The translations under genes and the position numbers were made by a program. Below, piece by piece: positions 1-5,009 of a DNA stretch of 5,009 nt (positions are counted from its first letter, which is position 1; each line of letters starts with the position of its first letter). The DNA comes from Cyclobacteriaceae bacterium. GTDB lineage: Bacteria; Bacteroidota; Bacteroidia; Cytophagales; Cyclobacteriaceae. Location: contig JALWRJ010000304.1 in NCBI GenBank assembly GCA_026994125.1, forward strand, positions 1 to 5,009. The letters are read 5' to 3'. The notes beneath the pieces were generated by a model. It saw only the letters and a list, made by a program, of their open reading frames with translations, had not been told where the DNA came from and made no database searches.

Positions 1-618
1 AATGGTATCGATACGTGATACAGTATTTAGAATAACCGGGTTAGGATCTTTACCAACAAACTCGCCTATTTTAGCTTCTGTTTTACCAATTAATCCATTG
101 ATGGGCGATTTCATTTTAGTATAGCTTAAATTAATTTGCGATATTTGAAGGTTAGCCTTGGCAGCTTCGAGCGAAGCCAAGGCGGCCTCATAATTAGCTT
201 GAGCGGCATCTAAATCGCTTTGGCTTACGGCCTTTTTTGCAGCCAGCGGTTTATAGCGGTTCAATTCCTTTTCGGCATTAGCCAACAGGGTTTGAGCTTC
301 GGCCACTTTACTTTTTTCGGAGGCCACTTTGGCAATAAATGGTTGGGCATCAATGGTATAAAGCAATTGCCCTTTGGTTACCCGCTGGCCTTCTTTAAAA
401 AATATACCCACTAAGAAACCTTCTACCCGCGCCCGAATAGGAATATCGTATAAGCCATACACCTGCCCCACAAACTCGCTATAAATAGGCACTGATTGCT
501 TAGCCACTTTTACCACTTTAATAACAGGAGGAGGTGCAGCCTGTTTTTCGTTATTTTTATGGCAAGCTGCCAAGCCAATAACGAATATTCCGGTACTAAT
601 TAACGAATGTATCTTCAT
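1..618 (-). CDS. RND efflux periplasmic adaptor (membrane fusion) lipoprotein, N-terminal part
   Basis: This is the periplasmic adaptor of a tripartite RND multidrug-type pump (AcrA/MexA/HlyD-like), which links the inner-membrane transporter to the outer-membrane channel. The frame starts at ATG 618-616 and stays open to the left edge: 206 residues, perhaps a little over half of a usual 350-400-residue adaptor. A lipoprotein signal peptide ends in the lipobox L16-A17-A18-C19, followed by a polar and Pro-rich linker. The first half of the lipoyl/barrel-sandwich domain is at about 59-93, with ARVEGF (63-68) and KEGQRVTKGQLLYTID (75-90). An Ala/Lys/Glu/Gln-rich coiled-coil hairpin spans about 95-163, and the second lipoyl half (KMKSPINGLIG) follows at about 168-178. 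The beta-barrel and membrane-proximal domains lie outside the window. RND transporter and TolC-like genes usually follow such adaptors and would lie off the left edge. The substrate cannot be told. The family call is secure. Confidence 0.93.
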   Translation of the reverse strand, partial: MKIHSLISTGIFVIGLAACHKNNEKQAAPPPVIKVVKVAKQSVPIYSEFVGQVYGLYDIPIRARVEGFLVGIFFKEGQRVTKGQLLYTIDAQPFIAKVASEKSKVAEAQTLLANAEKELNRYKPLAAKKAVSQSDLDAAQANYEAALASLEAAKANLQISQINLSYTKMKSPINGLIGKTEAKIGEFVGKDPNPVILNTVSRIDTI

Positions 619-702
619 GTTTTTTTAAGTATAATAAAATTTGTATGATAGATGAGGCATTCACATCGAAACCCCAATAAACCAGTTTTTGCAATGAGGT
701 GT

Positions 703-710
703 CAAACTTA
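703..710 (-). promoter_or_regulatory. Possible -7 element for the efflux adaptor gene
   Basis: On the minus strand this reads TAAGTTTG, matching the Bacteroidota -7 consensus TAnnTTTG. It overlaps the stop codon of the DUF1295 gene and would give a leader of roughly 80 bases before the adaptor start at 618. The nearest TTTG upstream is only 12 bases away, which is shorter than the usual -33/-7 spacing, so the -33 half is poor. The match may be chance. Alternatively, the adaptor gene could be read through from the DUF1295 gene. Confidence 0.25.
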
Positions 711-1562
711 GTGAAATTTTGGCAAAACAGCCCCTTTGCTTAGCATTTGGGCAGCATACTCCGGCCTTTTTTGCAATAAATGCTTATCCATCATTGGTAT
801 GGACACAAATTTAAACAATAAGGTAATTGAGGTAGCACCGGCTGCCACATACCAAGGGGTAAAATCGCCAACTGCCATTAAGTACAATCCCCACCAAAAA
901 AGCATTTCACCTAAATAGTTGGGGTGCCTTACCCAGCGCCACAGCCCGGAATTAATCACCCCTTTATCTTTGTTTGTTTTTTTAAACGTATGCAATTGCG
1001 CATCGCTTAGGGTTTCAATACCTACCCCTGCCAGGGCAATGCCAACACCCAACCAATTAAGCGCATTAAAGGGCTGGCTGGCCGTAAAAATATAAGCCAC
1101 AGGCACCATGGCCATCCACACCAACAAGGTAGGAAATAGGTGAATACCTAAAAAATTAACCAATACATACCATTTACCTGTTTTATCTTGAAGTTGGCTA
1201 TACCTCCAATCCTGGTGTTGCATACCTGGCCAACCTCGCATCCAATTATAGGTAAGCCGGCTACCCCAAAAAAGTACAACGGTGGCTGTTACCACCCAGG
1301 CCATAACCTGCGGAATAGCGAGGGTTTCGAACCACCAATAAGCAACCATATATATAGGAATTACGCTCCAGTAGGGGTCGTATATGCTGGCATTGCCAAA
1401 CCTGAAACTGAACATAAAAATAAACAGGGTTAGTAGTACGTCTATAAAAAACAGTTTGCTTAAACTATTGGCTTGAGGCAAGTAGCGTGTAAGAAAAACA
1501 CCCACAACAAAGGCTGCCAGGTAGGCAAAGGAAACAATGAAAATACTCTTAGTTTTAGGCAT
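708..1562 (-). CDS. DUF1295 family polytopic membrane protein (steroid 5-alpha-reductase-like)
   Basis: This is a complete 284-residue integral membrane protein of the DUF1295 family, related to the C-terminal domain of steroid 5-alpha-reductases and to isoprenylcysteine methyltransferase-type proteins. About seven or eight hydrophobic segments can be seen, among them 5-25, 36-55, 85-100, 133-160, 168-184, 217-232 and 236-255. Family signatures are SIYDPYWSVIP (59-69), SRLTYNWMRGW (101-111), QDWRY (117-121), GVGIETLSDAQLHTFK (179-194), and the C-terminal GLWRWVRHPNYLGEM (206-220), whose RHPNYLGE core is probably the cofactor-binding signature. SIPMMDKHLLQKRPEY (254-269) closes the domain. Length is normal and no residue of these signatures appears missing. 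The family is presumed to include NAD(P)H-dependent lipid or steroid double-bond reductases, but bacterial members are mostly uncharacterised and the substrate here is unknown. It starts at ATG 1562-1560, divergent from the redoxin genes, and lies 89 bases upstream of the adaptor gene. Confidence 0.9.
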   Translation of the reverse strand: MPKTKSIFIVSFAYLAAFVVGVFLTRYLPQANSLSKLFFIDVLLTLFIFMFSFRFGNASIYDPYWSVIPIYMVAYWWFETLAIPQVMAWVVTATVVLFWGSRLTYNWMRGWPGMQHQDWRYSQLQDKTGKWYVLVNFLGIHLFPTLLVWMAMVPVAYIFTASQPFNALNWLGVGIALAGVGIETLSDAQLHTFKKTNKDKGVINSGLWRWVRHPNYLGEMLFWWGLYLMAVGDFTPWYVAAGATSITLLFKFVSIPMMDKHLLQKRPEYAAQMLSKGAVLPKFH

Positions 1563-1583
1563 AGGTATGAACTTATAACTTTT
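1553..1583 (+). promoter_or_regulatory. Possible promoter of the first redoxin gene
   Basis: A TTTT at 1553-1556 and TAACTTTT at 1576-1583 are separated by 19 bases and resemble the Bacteroidota -33 (TTTG/TTG) and -7 (TAnnTTTG) elements with one mismatch in each. Transcription would start near 1590, giving a leader of about 25 bases before ATG 1616. The site partly overlaps the start of the divergent DUF1295 gene. This is a weak match, supported mainly by its position. Confidence 0.3.
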
Positions 1584-1615
1584 AGGGGTTGTTGTTAAAA
1601 AATAAACAGTACAGG

Positions 1616-2467
1616 ATGCACCGGTTAAAATCCATCTTTATTTCACTAGCTATTACGTATTGGCTTAGCTGCACCATTTTTTTAGGTAAAGATACCCTTT
1701 CGTGGCCCATAAATCTATATGCGGCAAGTAGTTTTTTAGGTGTTTTAGTGCCGGTACTATTTTTTAGTCTTTTGTTATTGTATAAGCCTACCGCCCGTAC
1801 CCAACCTCAATTACCGTTTATTACAGGTTTACAAACATTGAGTACAATAATTGCCTTATCAGGCGTATTTTTAAGTAAAATTCCATATTTGTATGGTATT
1901 ATTTCGTTTATTGGCCTACTGCTTTGGGTAATTTATGTAAAATGGTATTCGGTACTGCCTGCTCCTAAAGCAGGCCCAAAAGTGGGTAAAAAATTGCCAT
2001 CCTTACTTTTTTATACTAATGACGGTACGGTTGTAAGGTTAGATAAATTTAACAAGCAAAAAAAACTATTGCTTTTTTACCGGGGCAATTGGTGTCCATT
2101 ATGCATGGCGCAGATTAAAGAGATTGCCGCTGCCTACAAGCAATTAGAGCACAAGGGCGTAGCCGTTTTATTAATTAGCCCGCAACCAGCTAGTCATTCG
2201 GCCAAGCTCGCAAAAAAAATGAAGGTTAACTTTTACTTTTTAACCGATAAAAACAATGCAATGGCACGCCAATTAGGCATAGACCACCCCCATGGCACCC
2301 CTTTGGGCATGGAAATATTTGGCTATACCAGCGATACAGTATTACCTACTGTACTATTAGCAGATGAACAAAACAACCTTGTTTGGGTTGACCAAACTGA
2401 CAATTACCGGTTGCGCCCCGAGCCCAAACTGTTTTTAGAAAAACTGAACGAATTAGATAGCAAGTGA
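1616..2467 (+). CDS. Membrane-anchored peroxiredoxin-like (AhpC/TSA, redoxin) protein, paralogue 1
   Basis: The 283-residue protein has two parts. The N-terminus carries four predicted membrane helices (about 7-24, 35-56, 69-86, 91-109). A thioredoxin-fold domain of the AhpC/TSA peroxiredoxin-like family follows from about 124 to the end. The active-site region is FYRGNWCPLCMAQ (154-166), with Cys160 and Cys163 as a CxxC pair. The Pro and Thr of classical peroxiredoxins (PxxxTxxC) are replaced by Leu153 and Gly157. Pro244 in TVLPT is the likely thioredoxin-fold cis-Pro, and DQTDNYRLRPEP (259-270) is a family signature. It probably reduces peroxides or disulfides, but neither activity can be told from sequence. 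A longer reading from TTG at 1589 adds nine residues. ATG 1616 is preferred because the protein then begins MHRLKS, aligning with MEKLKS of the paralogue 58 bases downstream. The positive-inside rule suggests a cytoplasmic redoxin domain. Confidence 0.88.
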   Translation: MHRLKSIFISLAITYWLSCTIFLGKDTLSWPINLYAASSFLGVLVPVLFFSLLLLYKPTARTQPQLPFITGLQTLSTIIALSGVFLSKIPYLYGIISFIGLLLWVIYVKWYSVLPAPKAGPKVGKKLPSLLFYTNDGTVVRLDKFNKQKKLLLFYRGNWCPLCMAQIKEIAAAYKQLEHKGVAVLLISPQPASHSAKLAKKMKVNFYFLTDKNNAMARQLGIDHPHGTPLGMEIFGYTSDTVLPTVLLADEQNNLVWVDQTDNYRLRPEPKLFLEKLNELDSK

Positions 2468-2477
2468 GCTTAGTTAC

Positions 2478-2506
2478 TTTGCGAAAAAAAGATAGGTGTA
2501 TCTTTG
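2478..2506 (+). promoter_or_regulatory. Bacteroidota-type promoter of the second redoxin gene
   Basis: TTTG at 2478-2481 and TATCTTTG at 2499-2506 match the Bacteroidota -33 (TTTG) and -7 (TAnnTTTG) elements exactly, with a 17-base spacer. Transcription should start near 2513, leaving a leader of a little over ten bases before ATG 2526. The second redoxin gene can therefore be transcribed independently of the first. A perfect inverted repeat runs through the spacer and most of the -7 element. Confidence 0.7.
2488..2505. repeat. 7-bp perfect inverted repeat overlapping the -7 element
   Basis: The arms AAAGATA (2488-2494) and TATCTTT (2499-2505) are exact reverse complements around a 4-base GGTG centre. 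The right arm covers seven of the eight bases of the -7 element, so a protein bound here would block transcription of the second redoxin gene. The same sequence could instead form a weak AT-rich hairpin after the first redoxin gene, followed by GCCTTTT, giving partial termination. The symmetry is certain; the function is inferred. Confidence 0.5.
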
Positions 2507-2525
2507 CCTTTTAATTTAATGATAT

Positions 2526-3365
2526 ATGGAAAAACTTAAATCAGTTTTTTTCCACCTTAGCATGGTGTACTGGATGGCTCTCGCTGCCTTAACTGCCTAT
2601 TTAATATATGCAGTAAACTTAAACTTACCTACCATAGGTATGGGCTTGGTGGCCTTTATACCTAACGGGTTTATGCTTTGGCTCTTTATTACCAAAAAAC
2701 CCCGAACTTCGGCCAACCAAACAGTACTTACGTTTAGTATTATTATTGGTTATGCTCTATTTATAATTGGCAGCCTTACCATAAGTTGGCCTTTAATTAT
2801 AATTTATGGAGTTGGTCTTATTTTTTGGATGCTCTTCATTTTTTGGTATTCCAACTTTCCTAAACATAGCTCCGAAGTACTCAAAATTGGAGCCTCATTA
2901 CCAGAACTAACCCTTAAAACCTTAGATAATAAGCCATTCTATGCTAGCTCATTGCTTGGCAAAAAGGCTATTTACCTGTTTTACAGAGGTAACTGGTGCC
3001 CTGTTTGTATGGCGCAAGTAAAAGAAGTAGCCAGCCAGTATAAATCTTTAAAAGAAAGCGGTGCTGAAATGATTTTGGTAAGCCCACAACCACAAGAAAA
3101 AACAAAAAAATTAACTGAAAGTTTAGGGATAGATTTTTTGTTTTTGCATGATGAAGGCAATAAAATGGCTCAAAAATTAGATATTGCACATATTAATGGT
3201 GTACCCATAGGAGCCTCACCTGCCTATGGTAACGACACGGTATATCCAACAATTGTAATTACCGATGAACAAGGGAAAATAATTTTTGTAGATCAAACGG
3301 ATAACTTTAGAATCAGGCCTGAGCCCGAAACTTATATATCGGTATTGAGTGGGCATACAAATTAA
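2526..3365 (+). CDS. Membrane-anchored peroxiredoxin-like (AhpC/TSA, redoxin) protein, paralogue 2
   Basis: This is a complete 279-residue paralogue of the gene just upstream, with the same two-part design. Four predicted membrane helices lie at about 7-29, 37-56, 67-87 and 90-108. An AhpC/TSA thioredoxin-fold domain runs from about 120 to the end. The active site is FYRGNWCPVCMAQ (152-164), with Cys158 and Cys161; the likely cis-Pro is Pro241 (VYPT), and DQTDNFRIRPEP (256-267) matches the other copy almost exactly. By-eye alignment gives about half identical residues in the redoxin domain and much less in the membrane part, apart from the shared N-terminus (LKS...YW). The charged loop TKKPR (56-60) between helices 2 and 3 and the basic N-terminus suggest that both ends are cytoplasmic. 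It is expected to act as a membrane-tethered thiol peroxidase or disulfide reductase; substrate and electron donor are unknown. ATG 2526 follows its own promoter. Confidence 0.88.
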   Translation: MEKLKSVFFHLSMVYWMALAALTAYLIYAVNLNLPTIGMGLVAFIPNGFMLWLFITKKPRTSANQTVLTFSIIIGYALFIIGSLTISWPLIIIYGVGLIFWMLFIFWYSNFPKHSSEVLKIGASLPELTLKTLDNKPFYASSLLGKKAIYLFYRGNWCPVCMAQVKEVASQYKSLKESGAEMILVSPQPQEKTKKLTESLGIDFLFLHDEGNKMAQKLDIAHINGVPIGASPAYGNDTVYPTIVITDEQGKIIFVDQTDNFRIRPEPETYISVLSGHTN

Positions 3366-3396
3366 TCTTTGTAAGTATTTATAAAATGTCGTTTAG

Positions 3397-3426
3397 TTTA
3401 TCTATTTTCACTACCTAATAGATAAA
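3397..3426. repeat. 10-bp perfect inverted repeat just before the GH15 start codon
   Basis: The arms TTTATCTATT (3397-3406) and AATAGATAAA (3417-3426) are exact reverse complements separated by a 10-base spacer, TTCACTACCT. The right arm ends four bases before ATG 3431. The repeat could be an operator for a dimeric regulator or, in RNA, a hairpin next to the translation start. With only one G-C pair per stem, the RNA hairpin would be weak, so an operator is somewhat more likely. The symmetry is certain; the role is inferred. Confidence 0.5.
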
Positions 3427-3430
3427 AAAC

Positions 3431-5009
3431 ATGGATAGACATACCTACAATCTAGGCCTGCTAGGCAATTGTGCTTTTCAAGCTTTAATTGATACTGAGG
3501 CCAGTGTAAAATGGCTTTGCTGGCCTAAATTTGACAGTAGCTTTGTTTTTGGCGGCTTGCTGGATGAAGATAAAGGAGGCGAATTTAGCATACTCCCAAA
3601 CACAGCCATACAATCAACATGCCAGGCATACATAAAAAACACCAATGTACTTACTACCGAAATAAGCACTGCAGATGGACGTTATAAAGTAACCGACTTT
3701 GCGCCCAGGTTTGAGCAGTACAGCAGGCATTATAAACCACTCATGTTAATCCGTAAGTTAGAACCTATGGAAGGCAGCCCCGAAATTAAGGTAGTATGCC
3801 AACCACGTGGCAATTATGGTGCTCTAGAGCCTGAAGTACTATTTGGAAGCAGCCATCTGCGCTATCAAGGTTTAGAAGAGCAACTTAGGCTTACCACCAA
3901 TTTATCGTTGCACTACCTGGCCGAAGGGCGCAGCTTTAAGCTGGAGCAGCCCATTTACCTAATTTTAACCTGGGGCATTCCGCTGGAAGGCCCCATTAAA
4001 GAAACTGCGGAAACCTTTTTGGCCAAAACCATTGACTATTGGAACGATTGGGTTAGGCATTGCACCATTGGACCACTGTGGCAGGAAGCCGTAATTCGTT
4101 CGGCTCTTACCCTTAAAATGCACCAGTTTGAGGATACCGGAGCCATCACGGCCTCTACCACCACCAGCCTGCCGGAACACCCGGGCACGGGCCGCAACTG
4201 GGACTACCGCTATTGTTGGATGCGAGATTCGTATTATACCCTAAACGCGTTTAATTCGCTGGGGCAATTTGAAGAACTGGAAAAATATTCGAACTACATC
4301 GAAAATATAGCCATGGGTGAAAATTGCCGGTACAACCCGGTGTATAGCCTGCTGGGAACCGAGGATTTTGAAGAACAAATACTTCCGCTGGCGGGCTATT
4401 TAGGAAACGATCCGGTGCGCATAGGCAACCAGGCCAAAGAGCATATCCAAAACGATGTGTACGGGCAGGTATTGGTATCGCTGCTGCCACTTTATACCGA
4501 TGAGCGCCTAAATAGCTCTAAGCATGTACGCTCCAAAAAACTTATTATGGATTTACTTAACGGTATTGAGCGCACCATGGATGAACCCGATGCCGGGTTG
4601 TGGGAATTGCGCAATATGAGTTTTAAACACTGTTACACGTTTCAGTTTCATTGGGCGGGTGCGCAAGCAGCTATTAAAATAGCTAAACAATTAGAAGACG
4701 AAGAAATGCTGGCAAAGGCAATGGCCTTGGTGGAGGCCGCCACCGGGCAGATTGAAAAATGTTATGACCCTAAACAAGGCGCTTACACTTCGGCCATTGA
4801 AACCGACCGATTAGATGCCAGCCAGCTGCATTTAATAACTATGAACTACTTGCTACCCACAGCCGATAAAACCCTTAAACATCTGGAAGCACTCGAAAAT
4901 GAACTTAAAACAACTGAAGGGCTTTTTTACCGGTACAAACACCAGGATGACTTTGGTAAACCCAAAAGCACCTTTTTAATATGTGCCTATTGGTATGTAG
5001 AAGCCCTGG
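3431..5009 (+). CDS. Glycoside hydrolase family 15 protein (trehalase/glucoamylase-like), C-terminus cut off
   Basis: The reading frame is unbroken for 526 codons and runs off the right edge; relatives are about 600 residues. No signal peptide is visible, so it is probably cytoplasmic. The N-terminal beta domain typical of bacterial trehalase-like GH15 proteins begins at about residue 5 (YNLGLLGNCAFQALID, then VKWLCWPKFDSSFVFGGLL). The (alpha/alpha)6 catalytic barrel starts at about 220. It carries TGAITASTTTSLPE (about 236-249), NWDYRYCWMRD (256-266) for the sugar-binding site, RIGNQAKEHIQNDVYGQ, and PDAGLWELR (386-394), where Glu392 fits the general acid. STFLICAYWYVEAL ends the visible part. 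The general base normally lies a few dozen residues further on and is outside the window. The enzyme should release glucose by inverting hydrolysis from an alpha-glucoside such as trehalose or a maltooligosaccharide; motifs alone do not decide which. ATG 3431 is the first start and gives the expected family N-terminus. Confidence 0.92.
   Translation, partial: MDRHTYNLGLLGNCAFQALIDTEASVKWLCWPKFDSSFVFGGLLDEDKGGEFSILPNTAIQSTCQAYIKNTNVLTTEISTADGRYKVTDFAPRFEQYSRHYKPLMLIRKLEPMEGSPEIKVVCQPRGNYGALEPEVLFGSSHLRYQGLEEQLRLTTNLSLHYLAEGRSFKLEQPIYLILTWGIPLEGPIKETAETFLAKTIDYWNDWVRHCTIGPLWQEAVIRSALTLKMHQFEDTGAITASTTTSLPEHPGTGRNWDYRYCWMRDSYYTLNAFNSLGQFEELEKYSNYIENIAMGENCRYNPVYSLLGTEDFEEQILPLAGYLGNDPVRIGNQAKEHIQNDVYGQVLVSLLPLYTDERLNSSKHVRSKKLIMDLLNGIERTMDEPDAGLWELRNMSFKHCYTFQFHWAGAQAAIKIAKQLEDEEMLAKAMALVEAATGQIEKCYDPKQGAYTSAIETDRLDASQLHLITMNYLLPTADKTLKHLEALENELKTTEGLFYRYKHQDDFGKPKSTFLICAYWYVEAL

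Noticed and set aside
220..414. Plus-strand open frame of 64 codons
   Set aside because: It lies wholly opposite the efflux adaptor, whose coding frame is supported by lipobox, lipoyl and coiled-coil motifs.
619..707. Possible terminator or small gene in the gap between the adaptor and DUF1295 genes
   Set aside because: Only short direct repeats (ATGAGG twice) and AT-rich runs were found; no stable hairpin followed by a T-run and no coding frame.
1188..1433. Plus-strand open frame of 81 codons
   Set aside because: It is antisense to the well-supported DUF1295 gene and shows no domain or start signal.
1570..1583. AACTTATAACTT palindrome-like sequence in the divergent gap
   Set aside because: Only the central TTATAA is symmetric; the next pair mismatches, so it is no more than expected in AT-rich DNA.
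1589..1615. TTG start giving a nine-residue longer first redoxin
   Set aside because: The extra residues (LLKNKQYR) have no counterpart in the paralogue, which begins MEKLKS opposite MHRLKS at ATG 1616; a possible transcription start near 1590 would also exclude it.
2968..3189. Minus-strand open frame of 73 codons
   Set aside because: It is antisense to the catalytic domain of the second redoxin, with no recognisable features.
3368..3401. Possible GH15 promoter (TTTG at 3368-3371 with TAGTTTAT at 3394-3401)
   Set aside because: The downstream element mismatches TAnnTTTG at two of six fixed positions and the spacing (22) is too long, so it does not stand out from background.
3965..4490. Minus-strand open frames opposite the GH15 gene
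   Set aside because: They mirror the coding bias of the GH15 frame, which carries continuous family motifs; no independent start signal or domain is visible.

Overview
The window looks like part of a chromosome from a member of the phylum Bacteroidota. The evidence is a near-consensus Bacteroidota-type promoter (TTTG, 17-nt spacer, TATCTTTG) at 2478-2506, A-rich leaders without Shine-Dalgarno sequences, moderately AT-rich DNA, and protein families common in that phylum. No rRNA, tRNA, CRISPR array, insertion sequence or phage gene is visible. The window is gene-dense, and its longest non-coding gap is under 100 bases.

Layout, left to right. The left edge holds the N-terminal 206 residues of an RND-pump periplasmic adaptor lipoprotein (minus strand, 1-618); its downstream partners should lie off the left edge. 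Upstream of it on the same strand is a complete polytopic membrane protein of the DUF1295 / steroid 5-alpha-reductase-like family (708-1562). A 53-base divergent gap separates that gene from two tandem plus-strand paralogues (1616-2467 and 2526-3365). Each encodes four predicted membrane helices followed by a peroxiredoxin/thioredoxin-fold domain with a CPxC motif. The right side holds a GH15 glycoside hydrolase of the trehalase/glucoamylase-like type (3431 to the window edge), missing its C-terminus.

The most distinctive part is the redoxin pair. The genes are clearly duplicates, with about half of residues identical in the catalytic domain by eye. They keep an unusual architecture, and charge distribution suggests the redoxin domain faces the cytoplasm rather than the periplasm. 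The downstream copy has its own promoter, with a perfect 7-bp inverted repeat through its spacer and -7 element. A second, 10-bp perfect inverted repeat lies 4 bases before the GH15 start codon. The genes do not form one evident pathway. The DUF1295 protein and the redoxins are plausibly linked as a membrane redox cluster, but that is inference from adjacency. I see no clearly new multi-gene system here; the tandem membrane redoxins and the two inverted repeats are the best leads.
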